From: Planctomycetota bacterium
GTDB lineage: Bacteria; Planctomycetota; Phycisphaerae; Phycisphaerales; SM1A02
Assembly: GCA_026386795.1 (NCBI GenBank)
Contig: JAPLMU010000052.1
Span: 1-64,000, forward strand
DNA: 64,000 nt
Direction of reading: 5' to 3'
The notes under the pieces are model-generated. The model had not been told where the DNA came from, did no database searches, and saw only the letters and a list, made by a program, of their open reading frames with translations. Positions 8,330 to 17,496 of this stretch are shown here, piece after piece; within the stretch, counting starts at the first letter, position 1; each line of letters starts with the position of its first letter. Position numbers and translations under genes: made by a program.

Positions 8330-9031
8330 ATGACAATCACCACCTACACCAAAGCAGCAGGATTGATCGTGGCGCTCGCACTCAGCGGTTGCGCTGCAAC
8401 GAAGACAGCACCTCAGCAGAGCCTCAGTTCAAGCGGGATCTCGCCAGGCGAGGCACGAGCAGAACTCGTCGTCGGCAACAAGCGCTTCCTTGATGGCGGT
8501 ATGGAGGCACACGCTTGGCAGCAATCATCGGTCATCAAGACCGGTACCTACGGCCAGAGTCCGTCAGTGGGCATCTTGGCCTGCGCTGATTCGCGCATTC
8601 CGGTGGAGATCATCTTTGACCAAGGCGTTGGCGACCTCTTTGTAGTGCGCGTTGCTGGAAATATTGATACCCAGCAAGGCAACGGCACCTTTGAGTACGG
8701 ACTGAAGGCGCTTGGCATGCACACGATTGTGGTCTTGGGTCACACCAAGTGCGGTGCGGTGGTCGCCACGATTGCTGGCAAGCCCCTGCCGAGCAATATG
8801 GGATCGCTCGCCTCCGGAATTCAGCCAGCCCTGAAGGGCGTGCTGCCGGCAGCCACGGATAATCCATCGCAGGAGTTGATTACTACTTGCTGTGAAGCAA
8901 ATGTCCGCTACCAGATGAAGAAGTTACGCGCGGACAGCGCTGTGCTGCGCGACGCGGAAAAGGCGGGCGAATTGACGATCCTGGGCGCGATGTACGACGT
9001 GGACACCGGTCACGTGCGGTTCATGGATTGA
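8330..9031 (+). CDS. Beta-class carbonic anhydrase, lipoprotein form
   Basis: The enzyme interconverts CO2 and bicarbonate. Zinc ligands and catalytic residues of the beta class are present: CADSR (Cys85, Asp87, Arg89), and GHTKCG (His138, Cys141). The N-terminus is a lipoprotein signal with lipobox LSGC (Cys21), so the enzyme is probably membrane-anchored on the periplasmic side, whereas many bacterial beta-carbonic anhydrases are cytoplasmic. TAGCCT (8315-8320) lies 9 nt before the ATG. It follows the porin-like gene by 59 bp but probably has its own promoter. Confidence 0.92.
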   Translation: MTITTYTKAAGLIVALALSGCAATKTAPQQSLSSSGISPGEARAELVVGNKRFLDGGMEAHAWQQSSVIKTGTYGQSPSVGILACADSRIPVEIIFDQGVGDLFVVRVAGNIDTQQGNGTFEYGLKALGMHTIVVLGHTKCGAVVATIAGKPLPSNMGSLASGIQPALKGVLPAATDNPSQELITTCCEANVRYQMKKLRADSAVLRDAEKAGELTILGAMYDVDTGHVRFMD

Positions 9032-9047
9032 TAGGTTGCCAGGCTGA

Positions 9048-10514
9048 CTATGTACCGCATCGCCCCCACTTGGCGAGCAGTAGTCCAAGGTCGGCGCCAT
9101 TCACGACGCCGTTTGCGTCGATATCCGCGGAGGCGCCTGCACTTGCTGGCCCCCACGCGGAGAGCATGGCGCCAAGGTCGGCGCCATCAACGATACCGTT
9201 CGGAACCAAGTCGCCGGTGCATTCGCATGCATCGGCGATTCCGTTTCCATTGAGATCTGGCGGCGCCGGGCTCTGAATGAGTCGACGCACGGTGCCCGCG
9301 GTGTGGTTGGTGATGTACAGCTCGCCGTCAGCTGCGGCGCAGATGGAAGTGATGGTGCTCGTTCCGCCAGCAAACTGCGTGGTGCGGTCGACCACGGTGG
9401 TCAGTCCATTGCTTGCAGTGACTGTTGCAGAGAAGAACTTGTTGTTCTGGTAGTCGGCGAAGAAGTAGTGCCCATCAAAGGCGGGCATAGAGCAGCCGTG
9501 ATAGACGGCGCCACCTGTGATACTCAAACCAACAGTGTGTGTGTAGTCATAGACCGGCGCCTTCAGTGCAGTGCCGCAGGTGCAGTTGGCATTGGTGGTG
9601 CACGACGTGCCTTCTGCACAATTCCAGCCATAATTCGCGCCGGCATCCGCGAGCGGATTGAGTGTGTCCACTTCCTCGCGCAGCGTGCCACCAACATCAC
9701 CAATCCACATCAGGCCGGTGGTTCGGTCGAAACTAGTACGGAACGGGTTGCGAAGGCCGCGCACAAAGATCTCATCCTCGCCTGCTACTCCGACGAATGG
9801 ATTACTGGCAGGAATTCGATAGTTACGTTCCGCGTCGGTTGGAAAGTCATCACCATCCACGTCAAGACGAAGCACTTTGCCCCACAGTGCGGTGCTACCA
9901 ACCGTGGATTGACTGCGCGGTGGGCCGCCCGGGTCACCGGTGTATCCACCATCACCAAGCGGAATGTAGAGCAGACCATCTGCGCCGAACGCGAGTGATC
10001 CACCAAGGTGGTACCCCTGCGTGCTTGGCGTCGCCAACTTCAGAATTACGCGTCGTGTGGCGGCATCCACTACATCGGGGTTCGTTCCGCGCGTGTATTC
10101 AGCAATCCACACGGTAATGGCACTGGTGGTGCCGGTGGTGTGGTGCACGTAGAACTTTCCGTTCTGTTGGTAATTGGGGTGGAAGGTCATTCCGAACAGA
10201 CCACCGTAGGTCTGGTCAGGAACGAGCGCATCGATGTCGAGATACGGCGTTGTTTGCAGGACGCCATTCTTCAAGAGCTTGATGGTGCCGCGTTGTTCAA
10301 CAACACACATGCGCGTGGGGTCACCGGGCATCGACTCGGTCTGCATTGGTTTGACGAGACCAGATGCAATCAGCTGATGTGAAACGGTCTGTGCATTGAC
10401 GGCAGCATCACCAACAAACGCGGCGGTGCATGCAATGGCAGCAATGAGTGCGCGACCCCGTCGGATGCGAAGGGCATGGGCAGCGGCGCTAGTGACATGA
10501 GCACGTTGATGCAT
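9048..10514 (-). CDS. Secreted PQQ-type glucose/sorbosone dehydrogenase-like protein with dockerin-like tail
   Basis: The 488-residue product has a signal peptide ending VNAQ. A six-bladed beta-propeller of the soluble glucose/sorbosone dehydrogenase family follows: GLFGMTFHPNYQQNGKFYVH, GYHLGGSLAFGADGLLYIPL, GLRNPFRTSFD, YGWNCAEG. Its C-terminus carries two Ca-binding-type repeats ending GADLGAMLSAWG and GADLGLLLAKWG, the dockerin-like tail also seen at 31284-33665 and 33733-34770. PQQ use is inferred from the family; enzymatic activity is not proven by sequence. TACCCT on the minus strand (10526-10521) lies 6 nt before the ATG. Confidence 0.87.
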   Translation of the reverse strand: MHQRAHVTSAAAHALRIRRGRALIAAIACTAAFVGDAAVNAQTVSHQLIASGLVKPMQTESMPGDPTRMCVVEQRGTIKLLKNGVLQTTPYLDIDALVPDQTYGGLFGMTFHPNYQQNGKFYVHHTTGTTSAITVWIAEYTRGTNPDVVDAATRRVILKLATPSTQGYHLGGSLAFGADGLLYIPLGDGGYTGDPGGPPRSQSTVGSTALWGKVLRLDVDGDDFPTDAERNYRIPASNPFVGVAGEDEIFVRGLRNPFRTSFDRTTGLMWIGDVGGTLREEVDTLNPLADAGANYGWNCAEGTSCTTNANCTCGTALKAPVYDYTHTVGLSITGGAVYHGCSMPAFDGHYFFADYQNNKFFSATVTASNGLTTVVDRTTQFAGGTSTITSICAAADGELYITNHTAGTVRRLIQSPAPPDLNGNGIADACECTGDLVPNGIVDGADLGAMLSAWGPASAGASADIDANGVVNGADLGLLLAKWGRCGT

Positions 10515-10641
10515 TTCACGAGGGTAGCCGCGATTGCGTCCCGGGCAATGCTGAGTACTGAAACATCAATGCAATCAGACATTTTCAAGCGTGATTATTT
10601 GCACTTTCTGCCTGCCCCGACTCCGCGCCTGCTCGTGTGAA

Positions 10642-12177
10642 TCACGCCTCGAGACGCGGGAATAGCGCGCACTTCTCAAGCGCCGTGCCGGGTGCGATCC
10701 CGCCCCAGGCAACGCGTTTGGACAGCGGCGCGCCGTCGTCCTGTTTGAGCGCGACACGGAGTTCAGCCATCTTTGCCGGCAGGAATGGCTCGAGCAGCAC
10801 GCCGGCAATACGCACGGTTTCAGCGCACTGTGCCAGGATGCTGCACAATTCATCAGCGCGCGCAGGATCCTTCGCCAACTTGAATGGCTCGGTACGGTGA
10901 ATGAACGCGTCGATTTCACGCAGCAAGCCCATGGCAGCTTGCGCGGCACCTACAAGATCGAGTGCGTCAATTGCGGCGTTCCATGTTGTTACTGCTGCGG
11001 CGCACTTTGCTGGCCACTCGCCGCCGGATTGACTGTCCGCTGGCATCTTGCCTTCAAAGTACTTGTTGATCATGGCGGTGACCCGACTTGGGCAATTGCC
11101 AACCACGTTCACAAGATCGCTGGTGTAGGTCTCGTGGAAGTGCTGCGCGCGGAAATCAGAATCGCTTGCTTGCAGCGGACCCTGCGTGGCCATGTACCAA
11201 CGCCAAGCATCTAAGCCGTACTTCGCGAAGTAGCCCTCAATAGTAGGGAGATCAACGAAATTACCCATGGACTTCGACATCTTCTGACCGTCAGCAATCC
11301 AGAAGCTGTGCGCGTGAATGCGGCGCGGCATCGGGAGTTCGAGAGCCATCAACAGCGCTGGCCAGATGACCGCATGGAACCACAGGATTTCCTTGCCGAT
11401 CACGTGGTACGCAGCGGGCCAGTACTTGGCGCGCTGCGTGGCGAGTGTGCCGCCAGGCTCACCAAGGCCAAGCGCGGTGATGTAGTTGAAGAGCGCGTCA
11501 ATCCACACATAGATGACGTGCTTCTCATCGCCAGGAAACGGAATGCCCCACGTGAAGTTGGTGCGCGTGACGGGTACATCTTGCAGACCGTCGCGCAGCC
11601 GGCCGAGCACTTCGTTGCGGCGCGCAGCGGGTTGCACAAAGTCAGGATTGGCGGCGAAGAAGTCTTCGAGCTGCTTCTGAAATGAGCTCAGTTTGAAGTA
11701 ATAGTTCTGCTCCGTTGCGCGAGTAAGCGGTCGACCGCTGATCGGGCTTTTGTAGTCCAGCTCCTTGGCGCGCGTCTCTGTGTAATACTCTTCTTGGCCT
11801 TCGTCATACCAGCCCTCGAAGGTGCCGAGGTAGACGCTCCCAGCATCCAAGAGGCGCTTGACAAAGTATTGCACCTGCTTCTCATGGCGCGGTTCGGTGG
11901 TACGGATGAAATCATCATTCGTCAGACCGAATACTTTGAGAACGCGCTGAAACTCAGCGGCATTTTCATCGGCGAGCGCTTGCGGGCTGACGCCCTTCGC
12001 GGCCGCACTCTTTTCTACTTTCACGCCGTGCTCATCGGTCCCAGTGAGGAAGAAGACATCCTCGCCGCGCAGGCGCATGGCGCGTGCCCACACATCGCAG
12101 ACCGTGGTGGTGTAGGCGTGGCCGATGTGCGGTCGGTCGTTGACGTAGTAGATGGGCGTAGTGATGTAAGCGGGCAT
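10642..12177 (-). CDS. metG: Methionyl-tRNA synthetase
   Basis: This class I synthetase charges tRNA(Met). The HIGH motif is PHIGHAYTTT (His17 to His20), and KMSKS is GQKMSKSMGN near residue 298. The anticodon-binding helix region contains FHETYTSDLVNVVGN. At 511 residues it has no C-terminal EMAP-like tRNA-binding extension. The connective-peptide knuckle lacks the zinc cysteines seen in E. coli MetG. TACCAT lies 11 nt upstream of the ATG on the minus strand. Confidence 0.96.
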   Translation of the reverse strand: MPAYITTPIYYVNDRPHIGHAYTTTVCDVWARAMRLRGEDVFFLTGTDEHGVKVEKSAAAKGVSPQALADENAAEFQRVLKVFGLTNDDFIRTTEPRHEKQVQYFVKRLLDAGSVYLGTFEGWYDEGQEEYYTETRAKELDYKSPISGRPLTRATEQNYYFKLSSFQKQLEDFFAANPDFVQPAARRNEVLGRLRDGLQDVPVTRTNFTWGIPFPGDEKHVIYVWIDALFNYITALGLGEPGGTLATQRAKYWPAAYHVIGKEILWFHAVIWPALLMALELPMPRRIHAHSFWIADGQKMSKSMGNFVDLPTIEGYFAKYGLDAWRWYMATQGPLQASDSDFRAQHFHETYTSDLVNVVGNCPSRVTAMINKYFEGKMPADSQSGGEWPAKCAAAVTTWNAAIDALDLVGAAQAAMGLLREIDAFIHRTEPFKLAKDPARADELCSILAQCAETVRIAGVLLEPFLPAKMAELRVALKQDDGAPLSKRVAWGGIAPGTALEKCALFPRLEA

Positions 12178-12277
12178 GTGAGGCGCGGATGGTAGTCCGT
12201 GGATGCGGGGCGGCTGCGCGGTCGAAGGTCGGTACGCCCACAGAGCCTGTGCCAGTGCCCGCGGGGGACCTTCTTGG

Positions 12278-12988
12278 TTACTTCAGCAGTTTGGCAATCC
12301 GGGCGACGGCGGGCTTGCCATTTCCGAGCGCAAGCCACAAGATGCGACCATCGGAGAGCGCGTATGCGGTGCGCGCATTTCCGCTTTCGTCAGCAGCAAG
12401 CACCTGTAGCCATTCATCGCCCGGGGCGATCGGTATGGCTTGACCAAATCCATCGAAACGCACTGTGCGCCCGTCATCAGGGAGCATGATGACGGAGAGA
12501 ATGGCATTCGTTTCATGATTTCTGTACAGCACCATGGTGCCAAGGACGCCGGGGGCGAGTTTGACATTCCGCGCGTCATCAGCGAACCAGCCAGCCGGCG
12601 ATAGGTCGGGGGCAGGTGTCGGGTCGGTTGCACCAGCAACTGTCGTCGTGGAGGCAACTGATGATGCGGTGACTCGAGTGCCCCGCGCGCCGAGTGCTTC
12701 GCGTATCAGTTCGGGCAACTTTGCGAGTGCGGCTTCGCGGTCACGTCCTCCGGCAATATCGGTGGTGGCACGCAGTTCATGCATGGCAGCGATGGTGGCA
12801 AGGTCACCAATCGGCAGGTCTTGTTGTGTGGTTCCTTGGCGCTCGCGCAGGCGTGGTCCGGTGAGGCCGATTACCACCGCAAAGATCACCATGGCGAATG
12901 TCAGGCCAATGGCAATGGGATTCACCTTTGTCCCGTGCTGTGGGGTGGGGAATTCCCGGTCATCAGGAGTTTCTTGCATTTGGTGCAT
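12278..12988 (-). CDS. Hypothetical single-pass membrane protein
   Basis: The 236-residue product has a short cytoplasmic N-terminus and one transmembrane segment (about residues 24-44: PIAIGLTFAMVIFAVVIGL). Its extracytoplasmic domain has no family I recognise. The start is uncertain: a second ATG is at codon 4. The gene is divergent from the TPR protein at 13023, with only 34 bp between them, so their promoters must be interleaved. It lies upstream of metG on the same strand (100 bp apart), but metG seems to have its own promoter. Confidence 0.65.
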   Translation of the reverse strand: MHQMQETPDDREFPTPQHGTKVNPIAIGLTFAMVIFAVVIGLTGPRLRERQGTTQQDLPIGDLATIAAMHELRATTDIAGGRDREAALAKLPELIREALGARGTRVTASSVASTTTVAGATDPTPAPDLSPAGWFADDARNVKLAPGVLGTMVLYRNHETNAILSVIMLPDDGRTVRFDGFGQAIPIAPGDEWLQVLAADESGNARTAYALSDGRILWLALGNGKPAVARIAKLLK

Positions 12989-13022
12989 TGGTAGCGCTCT
13001 GTATGAATGCTACGCTTGGGTA

Positions 13023-14915
13023 ATGCAGCAGATCACGCTCCGGACTTCGGTTGTGGCGATCATCCTCTTAGTAAGCGTGCGCGCCGTAAATGCGCAAAAC
13101 GCACTCGGTGGTGGTGACGCGCTTTCGCGCGACACGCGTCACTCAAACCCACACTTGACGTCGAATCAAGGTGTGCTCGATGCGAATTCGCGGGTTGGCG
13201 CTGTGGGTGAAAATGGTGCCCGGGCGAAGGAAGATTACTTCTCCCGCAACCTGATTGTTACTGGTGACGTTGCCGGTGGACGCGGTTTCCGTGGCAGCGT
13301 CGGCTACCGCGAGCAGTCGGAATTCACCGGTCAAACCGGATCCGATGACAACCGCTCCTGGCGCGCGTACAGCGTGTACTCCAGCCCATACATGGCACAG
13401 GCGACCTACAACCCGCTGCAAGCGAGTCAGGCGTTCGGGGCCATCATGTATTCGCGCACCTACGCCAACGCATCGGCGCGCGACATCTTGACGAATCAGC
13501 AGCCACTCGATGCACGCATTGCTTTCGATCGATTCACAGCCGACAGCAGCAAGAAAATGAAGCGCATGGCGGACATCATTGATCCAGCAAATGCGCGCGA
13601 TACGAGTGACCGATTGAATTGGCGCGTTACACAGGCAATTAGTGCAGCGACTGGTCGTGATGCGCGTCGCGAACAAGGGATTGATGACTTGCTCGGCAAC
13701 ATGGGGCTGAGCACCTATGACCGGCAACGACTTCGACAGGACATTCTGCAAGGTCGCACCAAGCGCGAGATGATCAGTGATCCGCTTTCGCAGACGTCGC
13801 TGCTTCCTGGTGATTCGCTGGCTGATACAGCGCGCATGCGACCGACACTTGCGCCGGAGTATTCATCGATCTACGACTCACTTCGCGCACGCGCTGGCGA
13901 CCGAGTGCCAACCCCGGCCTCGGAAGCAGATCGCGTGGCACGAGCGAAGGAGATTGAGGCTGAACTCGGCACAGACATGGATTGGCTGCGTGGACAATTG
14001 ATGCGCAGCGGCTCTGAGAATCGCGCGCGCGGCGCGGCTGGACCGCGCGGAGAGAAAGCTTCGATTGACCCTTCGCTCGAGCGGCAACTCGGGACGGATG
14101 GTAAACCGCTCGATCCGTCAACGCAGGATGGCTTGAAATCCAATGGCGGAACTGGTGACGGCACTGGCAAGGGGACCGATGGCGGCACAAGCAGTGATCG
14201 CAACAAACGCCCCGACAGCACCAATCCTGACGGTAGACCCACAGAAAACACCGATTCGGTTGTGCGTGATGCCAATGGTCGTGATCGTGGCGGAATGACC
14301 AAGGAAGAGCGCGCTCGGCAGCCAAGCGTGGATGACCTTGCATTCATTCTCAGGCACGGACGCACCTTGCAATCGTTGGTTCCGGAGGATTCAAGTGCGA
14401 TCAAAGACATGATGGAGCTGGGCGCCACTTCTATGTCGCGCGGAGAGTTCTTTCGCGCCGAGGAGCGATTTGCTTCAGTGCTTGCGGTGCTTCCAAACAA
14501 CGCTGGCGCAATGGCTGGCGTTGCCAATGCGCAAATGGGAGCGGGGCTTTCTGTGAGTGCCGCACTCACGATTCGCAAACTCTTTGCCATGCATCCCGAA
14601 ATGATTGACACGCGCCTTGGCACAGAAGTGTTGCCGCCGCCTGTCCGTATTGAGGCAGCGTTGAACGCGGCACGTGAGCGGCTGGTATCTGCGAACGCTC
14701 CAAATGCATCCACTGAGTTGCAGAGTGATCGCTTTGACTTCGGTCTGGTGATTTCTTACATCGGTTTCCAAACCGACCGAACCGAGGTGATACGCGAAGG
14801 CCTTGATGCCATGCGGCAGTCTCGACCAGACGATGCGATGTTGGGGCTGATTCAGCGGATCTGGTTGCCAGTGGCCGCTGATCCAACTCTGCCTGCAAGC
14901 CCGAGCGTTCGATAG
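13023..14915 (+). CDS. Secreted or periplasmic TPR-containing hypothetical protein
   Basis: The 630-residue product starts with a signal peptide (TSVVAIILLVSVRAVNA). The frame is open much further upstream, but that part overlaps the minus-strand gene; ATG 13023 with TACGCT (13011-13016) 6 nt before it is the better start. The middle is low-complexity, rich in Gly, Asp and Thr (about residues 370-420). The C-terminal part has a helical TPR-like repeat (FFRAEERFASVLAVLPNNAG, then the following helix pair). Function is unknown. Its last 64 bp overlap the end of metF, which is transcribed toward it. Confidence 0.7.
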   Translation: MQQITLRTSVVAIILLVSVRAVNAQNALGGGDALSRDTRHSNPHLTSNQGVLDANSRVGAVGENGARAKEDYFSRNLIVTGDVAGGRGFRGSVGYREQSEFTGQTGSDDNRSWRAYSVYSSPYMAQATYNPLQASQAFGAIMYSRTYANASARDILTNQQPLDARIAFDRFTADSSKKMKRMADIIDPANARDTSDRLNWRVTQAISAATGRDARREQGIDDLLGNMGLSTYDRQRLRQDILQGRTKREMISDPLSQTSLLPGDSLADTARMRPTLAPEYSSIYDSLRARAGDRVPTPASEADRVARAKEIEAELGTDMDWLRGQLMRSGSENRARGAAGPRGEKASIDPSLERQLGTDGKPLDPSTQDGLKSNGGTGDGTGKGTDGGTSSDRNKRPDSTNPDGRPTENTDSVVRDANGRDRGGMTKEERARQPSVDDLAFILRHGRTLQSLVPEDSSAIKDMMELGATSMSRGEFFRAEERFASVLAVLPNNAGAMAGVANAQMGAGLSVSAALTIRKLFAMHPEMIDTRLGTEVLPPPVRIEAALNAARERLVSANAPNASTELQSDRFDFGLVISYIGFQTDRTEVIREGLDAMRQSRPDDAMLGLIQRIWLPVAADPTLPASPSVR

Positions 14916-15778
14916 ATTCGACGCGTGGCATCGCTGCGATTAAGCGTGTAGAAGTGGATTCCATCTACTCCGCGATCGATGAGGTCACGCGCCTGTTCTG
15001 TGGCCCAGTGAATTCCGACATTTGCAACGGACTCGGCATCGTCTTCACATCGCTTGATGGCGCGCAAGAGTGGGGCTGGGAAGCGTGTTCCAGCAGCCAA
15101 TTCTGCCATGCGCTTCAGGCCAGCAAGCGTCGTCACCGGCATCAAGCCCGCGATGACAGGCACGGTGATTCCAGCAAGCGTGCACCGCGCTTTCCAGTCA
15201 AAGAATGCGTTGTTGTCAAAGAACAGTTGCGTGATGATGAAATCAGCACCGGCGTCCACCTTCGCCTTGAGGTGATCCATCTGCAGCAGTGTGTTTGGTG
15301 TTTCGGAATGACCTTCAGGGAATCCTGCCACGCCGACACCGAAGCCGCGCGGATCTGGATGGCGCCCCGATTCGTTGAAGGTCTTGACAGCGCGAACAAG
15401 ATCGATGGCGTGTTGAAAGTCAGTGGATCCCATCGCTTGAGCGCGCGGTGCGTCGCCCCGTAGTGCCAGGATGTTGGAAACGCCGCGCGCTGCGTACGTC
15501 TCAAGAATGTGGTTGATCTCAGCAGTTGAATGCCCGACACAGGTGAGGTGTGGCACTGGGGCGAGTTTGGTGTCAGTGGCGAGCCGCGAAACCAGCGCAT
15601 CGGTACGGTCACGCGTGCTGCCGCCGGCTCCGTAGGTGACGGATACGAACGATGGCTGGAGCGCTTCGAATTCTGGAAGCGATGCAACGAATTCATTCCA
15701 CGCGGTATCAGTGCGGGGCGGAAAGAACTCAAAGCTGGCGGTCATTCCGTCCCTGGCAAGGACGTTGCGGATATGCAT
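14852..15778 (-). CDS. metF: 5,10-methylenetetrahydrofolate reductase
   Basis: The 308-residue FAD-dependent TIM barrel reduces methylene-THF to methyl-THF for methionine synthesis. Characteristic segments are SFEFFPPRTD, SVTYGAGGSTRDRT, HLTCVGHS, NILALRGDAP, AGFPEGH, ADFIITQLFFDN and GIHFYTLNRS. Length and motifs fit a complete enzyme. The 3' end overlaps the convergent TPR gene by 64 bp. metG lies 2.7 kb away on the same strand, but they are not an operon. Confidence 0.96.
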   Translation of the reverse strand: MHIRNVLARDGMTASFEFFPPRTDTAWNEFVASLPEFEALQPSFVSVTYGAGGSTRDRTDALVSRLATDTKLAPVPHLTCVGHSTAEINHILETYAARGVSNILALRGDAPRAQAMGSTDFQHAIDLVRAVKTFNESGRHPDPRGFGVGVAGFPEGHSETPNTLLQMDHLKAKVDAGADFIITQLFFDNNAFFDWKARCTLAGITVPVIAGLMPVTTLAGLKRMAELAAGTRFPAPLLRAIKRCEDDAESVANVGIHWATEQARDLIDRGVDGIHFYTLNRSDATRRIYRTLGLAGRVGSAATGNQIR

Positions 15779-15809
15779 GCGCGCAGTCTAAGGGGCAGAG
15801 ACGCGGGGG

Positions 15810-15816
15810 TTACACT
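15810..15816 (+). promoter_or_regulatory. Leaderless -10-like hexamer of rex
   Basis: TACACT (15811-15816) lies 8 nt before the rex ATG, with no Shine-Dalgarno between. The 11-mer TTACACTTTCG (15810-15820) recurs at 62711-62721 in front of the kinase gene at 62724. Confidence 0.5.
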
Positions 15817-15824
15817 TTCGGCTT

Positions 15825-16523
15825 ATGGCTGGCAATGCACGAGTTCCGAGACCAACGGCACAGCGCCTGAGCCTGTACTTGCGTGAGTTGGAGCGTCTGG
15901 GCGCAATCGAACAAGTGACGGTCAGTAGTAGGCAATTAGGTGAATCGGTGGGCGCGACGGACGCGCAGGTTCGCAAGGACCTGGGAATCATTGGTCATTC
16001 CGGGATGCCTGGGATCGGCTATCAGGTCATGGCGCTCGCGGAGGCGATTCGCGAGGTCATCGGGGTGCACAAGCAATGGCGCGCGGCGTTGGTGGGTGCT
16101 GGGAACATCGGGCGCGCGTTGGTTGCGTATCGCAGTTTCCATGAACAAGGATTTGAGATCGTGGCAGTGTTCGACGCTTCGCCCGCAGTGGTTGGTCGGA
16201 CGGTGGCGCAACTGCGCGTGAGACCGATGACTGATTTAGCAGCAACGGTGGCACGCGAAGGCATCGATATTGGAATCGTTGCTGTGCCAGCAGAGTCCGC
16301 ACAGGATGTCGCCGAGGACTTGGTGGCCGCGGGTGTACGCGGAATCTTGAATTTTGCACCACGCTTACTGAGTGTCGGTAAACGAGTGGCTATGGTGAAT
16401 GTTGACTTTCGTTCGGCGCTTGAGAATCTAGTGCACGATGTTTCACAGCGTGAAATCGCGGAAATTTTCGCGGCAGTAAGCAAGCCAACCGTGCGGCGTC
16501 GGCGCGGTCGGGGGGCAGCATGA
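15825..16523 (+). CDS. rex: Redox-sensing transcriptional repressor Rex
   Basis: Rex senses the NADH/NAD+ ratio and represses fermentative and respiratory genes when NAD+ is high. The N-terminal winged helix (residues 1-85; SSRQLGESVGATDAQVRKDL) is followed by a Rossmann fold with VGAGNIGRAL (Gly91, Gly93, Gly96). The C-terminal helix LVHDVSQRE matches the dimer-exchange region. The length of 232 residues is normal. The next gene overlaps by 4 bp (ATGA). Confidence 0.95.
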   Translation: MAGNARVPRPTAQRLSLYLRELERLGAIEQVTVSSRQLGESVGATDAQVRKDLGIIGHSGMPGIGYQVMALAEAIREVIGVHKQWRAALVGAGNIGRALVAYRSFHEQGFEIVAVFDASPAVVGRTVAQLRVRPMTDLAATVAREGIDIGIVAVPAESAQDVAEDLVAAGVRGILNFAPRLLSVGKRVAMVNVDFRSALENLVHDVSQREIAEIFAAVSKPTVRRRRGRGAA

Positions 16524-17212
16524 AGAAGAATGTGTCGTGCGATATGGGCGCGTGGCGTGGCGTCCGAGCGCGTGCGCTTGTTCTTGGAATGATGCTCTTC
16601 AGCACTGTTGCGATCGTTGGCTGCAGCGCGACACTTGTACCGCCCGATGGTTTGTCCGATGCTCGGGTGCAGGCAGTGGAATTGCAGCGGCGGGTGACTG
16701 AGTTGGAAGGAAAGTCAGCCGAGTTACAGGCACAGTTGGCGGCAGCGCACGAGCAAATTGCACAGGCGAATGCTGTCGGTGCGGTCGATCGCGAAGTGGC
16801 GGAGGCGACACCGCGCATGGTGACATTGGCATTCGCGGGGGGTTCGGCGGAGTGGGCTGCGGTGGCGGCAGATGCAGGGTCCTCGCGCCATGCCATCGTC
16901 CGCATCGCGGTTGAACCTCGCGATGGACTCGGTCGCGTACTGCAGGTGGCGGGGCGTTGTGAGGTGACCGTTGCGATTGTGGATCCTGCTGGCAAGGTCA
17001 TGGAACTTGGCCATCGTTCCATATCGCCAGGAGAATTGCGTGCATCGTGGCGCGCCGCCTTTATGGGTACGCACTACGCGCTCGAGGTGCCGGTGCTCGT
17101 GCCGGCCTCGGCACCACCCAAGGTCGCCTGGACCGTGGCGGTCTCGTGTACTGACGGTTGGACAGGGCAGACGTTTCGAACCTCGGGTGCGGTGGCGGCG
17201 CCTCGGGAGTGA
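16520..17212 (+). CDS. Hypothetical coiled-coil lipoprotein
   Basis: The 230-residue product has a hydrophobic segment ending in lipobox IVGC (Cys36). A short coiled coil follows (about residues 52-80; VQAVELQRRVTELEGKSAEL). A C-terminal beta-rich region includes repeated AP/VP segments. No family is recognised. It overlaps rex by 4 bp and is probably translated from the rex mRNA, so its expression may follow Rex autoregulation. Confidence 0.75.
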   Translation: MKKNVSCDMGAWRGVRARALVLGMMLFSTVAIVGCSATLVPPDGLSDARVQAVELQRRVTELEGKSAELQAQLAAAHEQIAQANAVGAVDREVAEATPRMVTLAFAGGSAEWAAVAADAGSSRHAIVRIAVEPRDGLGRVLQVAGRCEVTVAIVDPAGKVMELGHRSISPGELRASWRAAFMGTHYALEVPVLVPASAPPKVAWTVAVSCTDGWTGQTFRTSGAVAAPRE

Positions 17213-17229
17213 TTGGTACTATGACCTGC

Positions 17230-17469
17230 ATGAGTTCTGCGAGTGCCCGTCGAATCATGTTGACTTTCTTGACTACCGGTCTCGCGGCGGTCTCATTGAC
17301 TGCAACGGGCTGCACAAAGCCGCTCTTTCCCGAGAGTGCGCCGCGCACCCAGTTTGAGAAGTTCGACTCGATGCGGACCGGGGCTGCCCCCAAGGATGAG
17401 CCGGATGTGTTTGGCACCCCCCAGCCAGCCCTGCGCGCCCGGTTGGCGCCAAAGTCTGCGGAATCTTGA
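17230..17469 (+). CDS. Small lipoprotein, unknown
   Basis: The 79-residue product is a signal sequence with lipobox TATGC, followed by about 50 polar residues rich in Pro and charged residues. The ATG at 17230 is preferred to the in-frame ATG at 17221, because TACTAT (17217-17222) ends 7 nt before it and overlaps the other ATG. Too little sequence remains after the signal to suggest a fold. Confidence 0.65.
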   Translation: MSSASARRIMLTFLTTGLAAVSLTATGCTKPLFPESAPRTQFEKFDSMRTGAAPKDEPDVFGTPQPALRARLAPKSAES

Positions 17470-17496
17470 ACGAAGGGGACGGACTGCGCCGATGAA

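Noticed and set aside
12534..13022. In-frame upstream extension of the TPR protein gene
   Set aside because: It overlaps the whole minus-strand gene at 12278-12988 and has no family character. The signal peptide and promoter hexamer support ATG 13023.
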